Below are positions 33,648 through 42,257 of a stretch of 64,000 bases of DNA, in pieces (within the stretch, counting starts at the first letter, position 1; the number at the start of each line of letters is the position of its first letter). This DNA comes from Hamadaea tsunoensis DSM 44101. Its GTDB lineage: Bacteria; Actinomycetota; Actinomycetes; Mycobacteriales; Micromonosporaceae. The DNA lies in assembly GCF_000428945.1 (NCBI RefSeq), contig NZ_AUAX01000014.1, positions 186,001-250,000 of the forward strand, in the 5' to 3' direction. Position numbers and translations under genes: made by a program. The notes beneath the pieces were generated by a model. It did no database searches, was not told where the DNA came from, and saw nothing but the letters and a program-made list of their open reading frames with translations.

Positions 33648-36104
33648 TTACGCGGCGGGGCCGATGACTGGACCGGGCTGTTCGAGGGTCGGCACATGGC
33701 TCGCCGGTACGAAGCTGTTGGTGCTCTGGTCCCTCTGGAAGGGGTCTGGGTAGGGCTTCGCATATGGGTAGTAGTAGAAGCTGCCTACGACGTCCACGCA
33801 GATGTCGGTGGTGCCGGTCTGGTTGTAGACGTTGAAGGCGGCGCCGGGCCCGATCAGCGTTGCGACGGCGTTGGGCACGACGGTGCCTGCGTTGGCGTTG
33901 ACGTTGCTGACGCCGGGTTTGCCGAACTCGGCGATCCCGTCCGGCCACACCGCCAGGTAGGTGTTCTTCGTCGGGGTGATCGCGGTGACGTTGAGCGCGA
34001 GGGCGTACGTCTGGCTGTCCGCGATGCTGCCCGGAGTGGTGATGGTGGCGGTGGCGCCGCTCGTGAGGGCGTGCGGGGTGCCCTGCCCGATTCGGCTGTC
34101 GGCGATGCGGACCGGGGTCATCGGTTTGAAGCGCAGGCCGTCGCCGAGGGTGCTGTCGTCGTAGAAGCCGAAGATGTCCACGATGACATGTGTGGTGCTG
34201 GAGGTGTAGACCCCGATCGACGGTAGGTTGTGGCCGCTGCCGGTGCATACCGAGCAGGGGTGGGTCGGGACGATCGCGAAATTCGACACCGTGGCGTTGG
34301 TCGCGTAGTTCAGCGTGGAAGCCTTGGGCAGATCGTTGATGCCGTCCCAGGTGGTGAGGAAACCGGCCTTGGCGGGGTTGACGACCGTCACGTTGACGGC
34401 GTACGCCCTGACGTGGGGATTGACATCGGCGCCGAAGTTGACCGGGATGTGGGCCGCGTAGCCGGCGGGTAGCTTGCCGGATCCGCCCTGCCGGGTGTCG
34501 ATCAGGCGTTTGGGTTGGAAGGGCTGGTATTCGCCGCCCACGCGGATCTCGTTGCCGTTGGCGTTGGCTGCGTAGGATCCGACGATGTCGACGATGAGGT
34601 GCGTGGAGCCGCTGTTGTTGTACAGGTCGATCTTGCCGCCCGTACCCACAGCGACCGTGACGGAGTTCGCGCCGGTCCAGCCCTTCGGGAAGTTGAGCGA
34701 CGACGTGGTCGGCCGCGGTTTGCCCGTGGGGTAGACGGTGACGAACCCGCTGGTCGTGGGACCGGTGACAGTCACGTTCAGCACCACGGCGGATACGCCG
34801 ATCGACGGGCTGCCGTTGCTCACCTGCAGATGGATCACCCCGCCGGCCTTGACGGGAGCCTTGGGGGCGCCCAGACCGGAGCGGGTGTCCAGAAGCCGTT
34901 GAGGCTGCACGGGGAAGTAGGTGCCGCCCTGTTCCATGACGCCTTCGGCGGTCAGGTAGACGAGGTGCGAGCCCGCGACGCTGTTGTCCGGCACCACCAG
35001 GGTCGCGGCCACTGGTCCGGTCCGCTTCGGGTTCGCCACCACCTGCAGCGAGCAGGTGCCGTTGGTGCTCGCCGTGGTGCCCGAGCAGGTGTCGGCGGCG
35101 ATCAGGAACGAGTTCGCATCGGTCCCATCGATGGACGCCGTCCCGAAGGTGACCGATGCGGGACCGGTGACCTTCACCGTGACCGGCTGTGGGGCGCTGT
35201 TCAGACCGACTTCGCTGAGGTTGAACCGGAGCTGGTCGGGGGTGACGACCACCGCTCGATCGTCGACGCCGTTCAGCGACAGGTAGATGGTGTGGTGTCC
35301 GGCGACGCTGTTGTCCGGAATGGTGAGCGTCGCCTTCTGCAGGCCGATGCCCACAGGATGTGGTGTGACCTTGACCGAGCAGGACTGGCCATACGTCAAC
35401 GTCGCCTGCGAGCACGTGTCGTCGGAAAGCAGGAAGGAAGACGGACTCGCACCGGTGACCGCCATGGCGCCCATGACCGATGCGATGCTGCCGTGAGCCG
35501 TGTATGTGAGCGTAGTCGGAGTGCCGGTGTTGTTCTGGGGCTGGTCGCCGAAGTCGGCACCGTTGGTGGCCCAGCTCACCGCCGCATAGTCCAGCGTCGA
35601 GTGCCAGCGGACCCCGATCTTCACCGGCGGTTCGGCCGGATCCGTACTGCACCGCGCGAGAACTTCCAACGCGATGCCGGTCAAGGCTCCGTTCTCATCC
35701 CGCAGGACCTGTGTGGCTTTGACGGTGGAACCCGCTGCGTCGCACCCGATGCCGTCGTAGCCGACGCTGAGCCGCTGCGGATTCGTGTAGGTTTCGCCTA
35801 CGACCCATTTCTGACCGGTCGGTGGGGAGACTGTCACGCCCACCCAACCGGAATAGTCGACAGCGTTCTGGTAACTGTCGACGGTGACCAGTTCGCCGGT
35901 GAGACTGCCCCGGACTTCGTTGTTCTGGTCATAGACAAGGCCCAGCGTGAGGGAAGACCCGGGTGCCCGGTCCCCGGAATCGATCCAGACTGCATTGTAG
36001 GGCGCGGTCGGCGCGGCGGCGTTGGCAACGGCCGGCGCAGCGAGCGCAGTGGCCGCGAGCGTCGCTGCGACAGCGACACGAAACACGCGCAAGGTGACCC
36101 CCAT
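33648..36104 (-). CDS. Secreted protein with SPD-2/Hydin-like and RDTR-type repeats
   Basis: An 818-residue exported protein. The signal peptide covers about residues 1-29. Two ASPM-SPD-2-Hydin-like beta domains occupy about 210-420 (SFLLSDDTCSQATLTYGQSC and SFLIAADTCSGTTASTNGTC, each ending in a VPDNSVAG-type strand). Three related C-terminal domains carry RLLDTRSG, RLIDTRQGG and RIADSRIGQ, each followed by VTVVNP/VTAITP-like strands and a VIVDI-type end. The last repeat type is common in actinomycete secreted hydrolases but here stands without a catalytic domain. Likely an extracellular binding or surface protein. No neighbours appear linked. Confidence 0.7.
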   Translation of the reverse strand: MGVTLRVFRVAVAATLAATALAAPAVANAAAPTAPYNAVWIDSGDRAPGSSLTLGLVYDQNNEVRGSLTGELVTVDSYQNAVDYSGWVGVTVSPPTGQKWVVGETYTNPQRLSVGYDGIGCDAAGSTVKATQVLRDENGALTGIALEVLARCSTDPAEPPVKIGVRWHSTLDYAAVSWATNGADFGDQPQNNTGTPTTLTYTAHGSIASVMGAMAVTGASPSSFLLSDDTCSQATLTYGQSCSVKVTPHPVGIGLQKATLTIPDNSVAGHHTIYLSLNGVDDRAVVVTPDQLRFNLSEVGLNSAPQPVTVKVTGPASVTFGTASIDGTDANSFLIAADTCSGTTASTNGTCSLQVVANPKRTGPVAATLVVPDNSVAGSHLVYLTAEGVMEQGGTYFPVQPQRLLDTRSGLGAPKAPVKAGGVIHLQVSNGSPSIGVSAVVLNVTVTGPTTSGFVTVYPTGKPRPTTSSLNFPKGWTGANSVTVAVGTGGKIDLYNNSGSTHLIVDIVGSYAANANGNEIRVGGEYQPFQPKRLIDTRQGGSGKLPAGYAAHIPVNFGADVNPHVRAYAVNVTVVNPAKAGFLTTWDGINDLPKASTLNYATNATVSNFAIVPTHPCSVCTGSGHNLPSIGVYTSSTTHVIVDIFGFYDDSTLGDGLRFKPMTPVRIADSRIGQGTPHALTSGATATITTPGSIADSQTYALALNVTAITPTKNTYLAVWPDGIAEFGKPGVSNVNANAGTVVPNAVATLIGPGAAFNVYNQTGTTDICVDVVGSFYYYPYAKPYPDPFQRDQSTNSFVPASHVPTLEQPGPVIGPAA

Positions 36105-36306
36105 GGAAACTGAGCGCGAAAAAGATCTTCACAAGCGATCAGCAACGTAACCAGGCGGGCGCCCTGCGACAAGCGAGTTCGGCGAAGACTGTCCGAAGAG
36201 ACTGCTGCGGACGGCGACCGTGCCATTGAGACGAACCCGTCGCAGACGTTGGCCGCAGCCACCCTCATTGATTGATGACCGACTATGGATGGCGTACACT
36301 CCGATC

Positions 36307-36540
36307 ATGTTGCGACGCACCCTTTACACGGTCCTCGCCCTCGGCGCCCTCGCGGTGGCCACCCCCGCCGCCGCGTACGCCGGGCCGCCTGTGGGGCAGC
36401 ACCAGAGCGTGACCTACACCTACTACTCGACCGCCGCCAAGACGACCGCCGTCGGCTGGTACTCCTACGGGTACTGCGGCGAACCGTTCGACTACGGGAC
36501 GCACACCTCGTACTTCACGATCGTCGTCGTCAACTGCTGA
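36307..36540 (+). CDS. DUF6289-family small secreted protein
   Basis: A 77-residue protein with a signal peptide (MLRRTLYTVLALGALAVATP) and a mature part containing YYSTAAKTTAVGWYSYGYCG and a C-terminal Cys. It matches the small secreted DUF6289 pattern, two cysteines and a YYSDA-like segment. Function is unknown. The ATG at 36307 is chosen because the signal peptide begins there. Confidence 0.75.
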   Translation: MLRRTLYTVLALGALAVATPAAAYAGPPVGQHQSVTYTYYSTAAKTTAVGWYSYGYCGEPFDYGTHTSYFTIVVVNC

Positions 36541-36555
36541 CGCGTACTCCCGGGT

Positions 36556-37284
36556 TCAGCCGGCCGCGGTGAGCGCGAGCTTGGCGATCGCGGCCTCGAA
36601 CTCACCGTCGTGGTGCGCGGCCACGAGCAGGGCGGCAAGCTCGCGGACCTTGGTGTTGCTGTTCTGCGACGAGCGCCGCAGGGCGGCGAACGCCTGCTCG
36701 TCGTCGATGTCGAACTGCCGCATCAGCATGCCCTGCGCCTGGCCCACCAGCGATCGGGTACGCAGAGCCTCGCGTAGCTGCGCGATGATCTGAGTGCTGT
36801 CGTGGTAGAGCGAGGCGTTGTCGAACGCGACTCCCGCGTGCAGGGTGAGCAGCAGGACCACGTCGTACGCCGTGTCGACGAACTGGTCCGCCGTACGCGA
36901 CAGCAGCGTGAGCACCGCCGTCTCCTGCCCCTCGGTGGCCAGCGGGAGGGCGAGGCAGCTCTGGTACCCGGCGTTGGCGAGGTAGGTGCTGAAGGTCGGC
37001 CAGCGCTGGTCGGTGCCGACGTTGTCCAGCCGCCGGGGTTCGGCGAAGGTGGCCGCCTCGACGACGGGGCCGGCGGCGACGAGGTCGAACCCCTTGTCGC
37101 TGCCCGCGACCGTCTCCATCGCGCCGTTGGCCCGCACGACGAGGATGGCGTCGTCGCAGCCCGGGATGATGCGCGCGACCCTGGCCACGAAGCGGTCGAG
37201 GGTGGCGCCGTAGTCGTCGTCGTCCACCAGCCGTGTGATCTCCGCCAGCTCTTGTGCGAGGCCCAGGATGTCGTCGTCGGTCAC
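36556..37284 (-). CDS. GAF-ANTAR RNA-binding antiterminator
   Basis: A 242-residue protein with an N-terminal GAF sensor domain (about 20-165) and a C-terminal ANTAR domain (RTRSLVGQAQGMLMRQFDID, DEQAFAALRRSSQNSNTKVR). ANTAR proteins bind paired RNA hairpins and prevent termination. It is convergent with the small DUF6289 gene. The ligand of the GAF domain is unknown. Confidence 0.92.
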   Translation of the reverse strand: MTDDDILGLAQELAEITRLVDDDDYGATLDRFVARVARIIPGCDDAILVVRANGAMETVAGSDKGFDLVAAGPVVEAATFAEPRRLDNVGTDQRWPTFSTYLANAGYQSCLALPLATEGQETAVLTLLSRTADQFVDTAYDVVLLLTLHAGVAFDNASLYHDSTQIIAQLREALRTRSLVGQAQGMLMRQFDIDDEQAFAALRRSSQNSNTKVRELAALLVAAHHDGEFEAAIAKLALTAAG

Positions 37285-37700
37285 CAGCCCATTGTCCGAG
37301 GGGTACGCGATCCCCGCACGCGGAGGCTGGCGTTACCTGCATCTCACCGCCGACCGACCCGGCGGGGGTACGCGCCGGGAGCGGGAACGGTGGCCGGGCA
37401 ACCCGCCGGGGCGCTTCCTTCCGAACACCCCGGACCGGCCGGTGCCACCGATACCGCTCCCGGCGGCGACGGCGTACCCGGGGAGGACGCGGGCAAACGG
37501 ACGAACGGGCATCTGTTGGTGAAATGGCGGACTTGTGCCGCCGCGCGGCCACTCACTACAGTGGCGGACGCTCACGGTTACGAAGTCAGCTGTGTGCCCT
37601 GTCGAGTTGAGTCGCCTGCCGCCGAGGCCGGCCGCCGTCGCTCCGCCGTGGAGCGGTGGCGGGCGTCGTCGCGGTGCGGCTGTCCGTCGCGGAGGCCACG

Positions 37701-38069
37701 ATGACCGTACCCGCCAGCCTGCCGTCAGGCCTGACCGTCCGCCGGTACGCCCCGGCGCCCGCAGCCGTCGTCGTCGAACTGACCGGCACCGTCGACATCC
37801 GCACCGAAGCCGCGATGCGGGCCGCCCTGGTCCTGCCCGACAGCGGCGTACGCCTGCTCGTCTGCGATCTGACCCCGTTGTCGTTCATGGGAGCCTGCGG
37901 TCTGCAGGTGCTCCTCCAGACCCGCGACGCACTCATCGACCAGGGTGCCGGCCTGCGCGTGGTCGTCACCCGGCCTGTCATCGTCCGCATGATGGCGGTG
38001 ACGGGGCTGACGGAGGTGCTCGGCGTACGCGCGACCGTGGCCGAAGCGCTCGGCGAGGGGAGGGCGTGA
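37701..38069 (+). CDS. STAS-domain anti-sigma antagonist without usual phospho-serine
   Basis: A 122-residue STAS protein (VVVELTGTVDIRTEAAMRAA, LLVCDLTPLSFMGACGLQVL). In classic SpoIIAA-type antagonists the loop reads FxDSSGL and a serine there is phosphorylated. Here it reads FMGACGL, so neither serine is present. The protein may act constitutively or use another switch. ATG 37701 follows GGAGG. No kinase gene is adjacent. Confidence 0.8.
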   Translation: MTVPASLPSGLTVRRYAPAPAAVVVELTGTVDIRTEAAMRAALVLPDSGVRLLVCDLTPLSFMGACGLQVLLQTRDALIDQGAGLRVVVTRPVIVRMMAVTGLTEVLGVRATVAEALGEGRA

Positions 38070-38120
38070 CCGGCACACCCTCCCCTGCTGTTCGGTTCTC
38101 TCTTCGGAGCCCCGGACTGT

Positions 38121-38951
38121 TCAGACCCGGCGGAATCCGGCCGGCACGGTCAGGTTCAGCGCGGCGAGGTTCTCGTCGGTGCGCTCCAGCCAGGTGTAGT
38201 CGAGCACCATCCCGGTCGCCGGCTTCGCCATGACGTACGCCGTGCGTACGGGCAGGTAGCTGGTGGCGTCGACCCAGAGGTCCACGCCGGGGCCCGTCGC
38301 CGACGGGTGGCCGGACAGGCGGAGGTGGACGGTGTCGCGCCCGTCGACCTTCTCGTTGCCGACGAGCACCGCCTTCCCGTTCGTCAGCGCGTCCCGGATC
38401 TCCTGCGGATCGGAGAACGGGCTCTTCGGGATGCCGCCCGACGGGGTGATGGTGACCGGCGTGGCCGACCAGGTCCGGTTCTCGTAGTTCACGAGGAGCA
38501 TCGTGTGCAGGTCGGCCGTGAGCCCGCCGGAGGCCACCTTGCGGCCGTCGCGGTACCCGTCGGACCGGAAGCGGCCCGTCGACCGGTCCATGGTCAGCTC
38601 GAAGAGGCCGACGGCGGCGGCGGAGCCCTTGGCGCGTACGAGGCTGTCGGACGCGGCCGCCAGTGCCTTGACCGTGTTCGCCTGGACGTACGCGACGTCC
38701 ACCATGGACGGTGCCGCGCTGGCAGCCGGTCGGCCGGCGGTGATCTGTCCCGGCCGGTCGGCGACCCCGGAGGCGACCAGCGACACCGCCACCGCGACGG
38801 CCGGGACCGCGACGCCGGCGCGTACCGCCCAGACGTGGCGTACCTGGGCCCGGTGCAGCGTACGCACGAGGTCGGGTGACGAGGTGATGCCCGCCGTCTC
38901 CGCCTTCAGCCGCGCGCCGAGGTGTTCGGCCAGTTGTTCATCGGTGAGCAT
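38121..38951 (-). CDS. Membrane-anchored partner of SigE-type sigma factor
   Basis: A 276-residue protein with a short cytoplasmic N-terminus, one membrane helix (GVAVPAVAVAVSLVASGVA) and an extracytoplasmic lipoprotein-carrier-like domain (LFELTMDRSTGRFRSD, DLWVDATSYLPVRTAYV). The gene overlaps the upstream sigma gene by 14 bp, the usual place of a regulatory partner. It resembles the CU044_5270-type proteins co-encoded with such sigma factors. An anti-sigma role is inferred from context. Confidence 0.7.
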   Translation of the reverse strand: MLTDEQLAEHLGARLKAETAGITSSPDLVRTLHRAQVRHVWAVRAGVAVPAVAVAVSLVASGVADRPGQITAGRPAASAAPSMVDVAYVQANTVKALAAASDSLVRAKGSAAAVGLFELTMDRSTGRFRSDGYRDGRKVASGGLTADLHTMLLVNYENRTWSATPVTITPSGGIPKSPFSDPQEIRDALTNGKAVLVGNEKVDGRDTVHLRLSGHPSATGPGVDLWVDATSYLPVRTAYVMAKPATGMVLDYTWLERTDENLAALNLTVPAGFRRV

Positions 38952-39453
38952 GGTGTGCCTCCGTGTTCAGGTCGGTGAGCAGTTCCCGCAGCCGCGCGAG
39001 GCCCCGGGAGGTGTAGGACTTGACCGTTCCGGTCGAGCAGCCGAGCAGGCGCGCGGTCTGCTCGACGGTGAGGTCCTCGAAGAACCGCAGCACGACGACC
39101 TGGCGCTGGCGGATCGGCAGGACGCGGAGGACCTGGGCGATCTCCTGCCGCTCGCCGAACCGGTCGGCTGCCGGGTCGGCCGAGCGCAGGGCGTCCGGGT
39201 CGGGCGGCAGCGGCAGCTCCCGCGGGCGGCGCAGCAGCGTCCGGATCCGGTCGCGGGAGAGGTTCACGAGCACTTGGCGGACGTAGGACTCAGGTGCGTC
39301 CCGCGCCCGCCGCCAGTGCCGCAGGGTCCGCAGCAACGCCGTCTGCAGGAGATCCTCGGCGTGGCCCCGGTCCCCCGTGAGCAGATAGGCCGTACGCAGC
39401 AGCGCGGTCGATCGTTCCTCGACGAAGGAGACGAAACTGGGATCGACGTTCAC
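38938..39453 (-). CDS. SigE-family extracytoplasmic sigma factor
   Basis: A 171-residue sigma factor of the actinobacterial SigE family. Region 2 includes LLRTAYLLTGDRGHAEDLLQ and SYVRQVLVNLSRDRIR. Region 4 includes LPIRQRQVVVLRFFEDLTVE and ARLLGCSTGTVKSYTSRGL. The stop overlaps the start of the membrane-anchored partner gene, indicating an operon. Confidence 0.92.
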   Translation of the reverse strand: MNVDPSFVSFVEERSTALLRTAYLLTGDRGHAEDLLQTALLRTLRHWRRARDAPESYVRQVLVNLSRDRIRTLLRRPRELPLPPDPDALRSADPAADRFGERQEIAQVLRVLPIRQRQVVVLRFFEDLTVEQTARLLGCSTGTVKSYTSRGLARLRELLTDLNTEAHHAHR

Positions 39454-39516
39454 GGCTATCAGAACTCCGGCCGCGCGTACCGGGTTGCCAGGGCCCGGGA
39501 GGCGCCAAGGAGGGGC

Positions 39517-40479
39517 TCAGTACACGTACGGCCAGCCCGCCGAGTCGTAGCCGAGCAGGTTGATGCCCAGCCGCGACGCGCCCTGGTCGTTGTAGTAGTG
39601 GTAGACCAGCACGTCGGCGTCGCTGTCGGTGAAGACGGACTGCCCGCCCGGACCGTGGTAGGCACCGTGCCCGGCGAGGATCTCCGATCCGCCGCCCGAG
39701 GTCATCCGGGTCCCGTTCTTGTCCACGAACGGCCCGTTGGGGCTCGTCGCGCGGCCGACCATGATCCGGTACGTGCTGGCGGCCCCTCGGCAGCAGTAGT
39801 CGAACGAAACGTAGAGGTAGTAGTACGAGCCGTGCTTGAACAGGAAGGGGGCCTCGATCGGGCCGCCGCCGCGACCGGCGACGTTCCGGATGGTGCCGTT
39901 CAGCGGTTTGCCCGTGCTCGGACTCAGCTCGATCTGCTGGATGCCGGACCAGAACGAGCCGAAGGTCAGCCACCAGCGCCCGGACGGGTCGACGTACAGG
40001 TTCGGGTCGATGGCGTTGTAGTTGTTCGCGGTGTTCGACTCGATCACCAGGCCGTTGTTGGTCCACGTGCCGGGGTTTCCGGTGGTGCTGGTCGCGAGGA
40101 AGATCGCCGAGTGGTTGGAGCCGAACGTCGAGGCCGCGTAGTACATCAGGTACTTCCCGCCCCGGTAGGAGATGTCCGGCGCCCACAGTGACGCGCTGCC
40201 GCCGGTGTACGCGGTCGTCCACGGCGCCCCGCCCGGGAAGGCGGCGCCGGCGTCGCGGAACGCGGTGCGATCGCTCGACGTCTTCAGCACGATGTTGTTG
40301 CCGGTGTAGGGGATCAGGTACGTCCCGTCGGTCCGCTTGACGATGCCCGGGTCGTGTACGCCGACACTGCCGGTCACCGTTCCCGGATTCGGATAGGTCG
40401 CCGCACCGGCCGGGGCCGGAAGAGCCGTGGAGCCGGCGATCGCGACCAGGACGGCCGCGAGCGCGACGGTTTTCCTCAT
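39517..40479 (-). CDS. Secreted GH43 endo-arabinanase
   Basis: A 320-residue secreted enzyme with signal peptide MRKTVALAAVLVAIAGS and a single GH43 five-bladed propeller. Key residues are visible: base Asp in VGVHDPGIVK, Asp in AIDPNLYVDPSGRWWL and acid Glu in GGGPIEAPFLF. The pattern WAPDISYRGGKYLMYYAAS is typical of arabinan endo-1,5-alpha-L-arabinosidase. ATG 40479 follows GGGAGGCACTC. A LacI-type operator lies 61 bp upstream, and the divergent neighbour is an arabinofuranosidase. Confidence 0.9.
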   Translation of the reverse strand: MRKTVALAAVLVAIAGSTALPAPAGAATYPNPGTVTGSVGVHDPGIVKRTDGTYLIPYTGNNIVLKTSSDRTAFRDAGAAFPGGAPWTTAYTGGSASLWAPDISYRGGKYLMYYAASTFGSNHSAIFLATSTTGNPGTWTNNGLVIESNTANNYNAIDPNLYVDPSGRWWLTFGSFWSGIQQIELSPSTGKPLNGTIRNVAGRGGGPIEAPFLFKHGSYYYLYVSFDYCCRGAASTYRIMVGRATSPNGPFVDKNGTRMTSGGGSEILAGHGAYHGPGGQSVFTDSDADVLVYHYYNDQGASRLGINLLGYDSAGWPYVY

Positions 40480-40539
40480 GAGTGCCTCCCTGTCTGGGCG
40501 TAACAGGCACCGGCGCCGGTCTCGGCCCGGTCGGGACAG

Positions 40540-40553
40540 TGTTAGCGCTAACA
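40540..40553. promoter_or_regulatory. LacI-type operator, perfect
   Basis: TGTTAGCGCTAACA is a perfect 14-bp palindrome with the central CG typical of LacI/GalR-family sites, upstream of the GH43 gene. Confidence 0.75.
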
Positions 40554-40639
40554 TACAGATCCGTCAAGATGATTGATCTGATCCATCGGGTGAAGTGGGC
40601 GTTCGCTCTTGACATCGCGGCAACATTCCCGAGAATCGT

Positions 40640-40653
40640 TGTTAACGTTCACA
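40640..40653. promoter_or_regulatory. LacI-type operator, imperfect
   Basis: TGTTAACGTTCACA keeps TGTTA, the central CG and ACA of the upstream perfect site 100 bp away, and lies before the GH54 gene. Two such sites in a divergent region suggest looping or joint control. Confidence 0.6.
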
Positions 40654-40714
40654 CAAATGATCTCTCGGCGTCGGCCGCCCGGGCCGCTGCCACTGCGTAC
40701 GGGAAAGGTCTCTC

Positions 40715-42211
40715 ATGGGTCTGCAGCGCTGGCGCTCCTCGTGGCGCGCGGTCCTCGCGGCCGGCGCCACCGCGGCGCTCGCCGCCACGACGCTCATCGC
40801 GGGGGCGGGCACGGCGAACGCGGCCGGCACCCTGCCCTGCGACATCTACGCGAGCGGCGGTACGCCCTGCGTGGCCGCCCACAGCACGACCCGCGCGCTG
40901 TTCGGCGCCTACAGCGGATCGCTCTACCAGGTGCGGCGCTGGTCGGACGGTGCGACGACGAACATCGGCGTGCTGAGCGCCGGCGGGTACGCGAACGCGG
41001 CCGCCCAAGACTCGTTCTGCTCCGGCACCTACTGCACGATCGTGCGGATCTACGACCAGACCTCGCACCACAACGACCTCACGATCGCGCCGGGCGGGGG
41101 CGCCAACCCGACCGGTGACCAGGGTGCGAACGCCGCGGCGCTGCCCGTGACGGCCGGCGGCCACAAGGTGTACGGCGTCTACATCTCGGCGGGCAACGGT
41201 TACCGCAACAACGCGACCAACGGCGTCGCCACCGGCAGCCACCCCGAGGGCCTGTACATGGTGACCGAGGGCACGCACGTCAACAACCGGTGCTGCTTCG
41301 ACTACGGCAACGCCGAGACCAGCAACAACGACACCGGCAACGGTGACATGGACGCCATCTACTTCGGCACCCTCTGCTGGTTCTCGCCGTGCAGCGGGTC
41401 CAACCCGAAGGTCATGGCCGACCTGGAGAACGGCCTGTTCGCCGGCGGCAACGGCTCGAACACCGCGAACACCGGTCGCAACAGCGCCTTCGTCACGGCC
41501 ATGACCAAGAACAACGGCACCTCGACGTACGCGATCAAGGACGGCAACGCGCAGTCGGGCGGGTTGTCCACCCGGTACAACGGCTCGCTGCCGACGCAGT
41601 CGGGCTACATTCCGATGACCAAGCAGGGCGCGATCATCCTGGGCATCGGCGGCGACAACAGCAACGGCTCGGTCGGCTCGTTCTTCGAGGGCGTCATGAC
41701 CAGCGGGTACCCGTCGGACGCCACCGAGAACTCGGTGCAGTCGAACGTCGTCTCGGTCGGGTACGCCAAGAGCGTGACGTTCCCGGTGAGCGGCTCGACG
41801 TACCGGCTGACCAACCTCGCCAGCGGCAAGGTGCTCGACGCGGTCAACTGCGGCACGGCCAACGGCACCGCGCTCGACGTCTGGCAGGCGCTGGGCAACA
41901 CGTGCCAGCAGTGGAAGTTCACCAGCGTCGGCGCGAACAAATGGACGCTCACGAACGTCAACGCCGGCAAGGTGCTCGACGCCGTCAACTGCGGCCTGGC
42001 GCTCGGCACGGCGACCGACCTGTGGCAGTCGCTCGGCAACAACTGCCAGCAGTGGGCGGTCATCCCCGCCGGCAACGGCCGCTACGAACTCGTCGTCGAG
42101 AACAGCGGCATGGTCCTCGACGACCAGAACTGCGGCACCGCGAACGGCACCAAGGTGCAGATGTGGATGTGGCTCAACAACACCTGCCAGCTCTGGTCCA
42201 TCGCCTCCTGA
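40715..42211 (+). CDS. Secreted GH54 alpha-L-arabinofuranosidase with ricin-type lectin
   Basis: A 498-residue secreted enzyme with signal peptide to about residue 37. The catalytic domain matches the AbfB/GH54 fold: LPCDIYASGGTPCVAAHSTT, VVRRYDQT-like VRIYDQTSHHNDL, the nucleophile region MADLENGLFAG and the acid/base region GGDNSNGS with EGVMTSGYPSD. Residues about 355-498 form a ricin B / CBM13 trefoil with three QxW-like ends (CQQWKF, CQQWAV, CQLWSI). It would remove arabinose side chains from the arabinan cut by the divergent GH43 enzyme. Confidence 0.92.
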   Translation: MGLQRWRSSWRAVLAAGATAALAATTLIAGAGTANAAGTLPCDIYASGGTPCVAAHSTTRALFGAYSGSLYQVRRWSDGATTNIGVLSAGGYANAAAQDSFCSGTYCTIVRIYDQTSHHNDLTIAPGGGANPTGDQGANAAALPVTAGGHKVYGVYISAGNGYRNNATNGVATGSHPEGLYMVTEGTHVNNRCCFDYGNAETSNNDTGNGDMDAIYFGTLCWFSPCSGSNPKVMADLENGLFAGGNGSNTANTGRNSAFVTAMTKNNGTSTYAIKDGNAQSGGLSTRYNGSLPTQSGYIPMTKQGAIILGIGGDNSNGSVGSFFEGVMTSGYPSDATENSVQSNVVSVGYAKSVTFPVSGSTYRLTNLASGKVLDAVNCGTANGTALDVWQALGNTCQQWKFTSVGANKWTLTNVNAGKVLDAVNCGLALGTATDLWQSLGNNCQQWAVIPAGNGRYELVVENSGMVLDDQNCGTANGTKVQMWMWLNNTCQLWSIAS

Positions 42212-42223
42212 GGCGGCGACGCG

Positions 42224-42252
42224 AAGGGCGGGTCCCATGGGGCCCGCCCTTT
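42224..42252. terminator. Terminator between convergent genes
   Basis: AAGGGCGGGTCCC pairs with GGGCCCGCCCTT (one wobble) around a short loop, followed by TTCT. Confidence 0.8.
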
Positions 42253-42257
42253 CTCCG

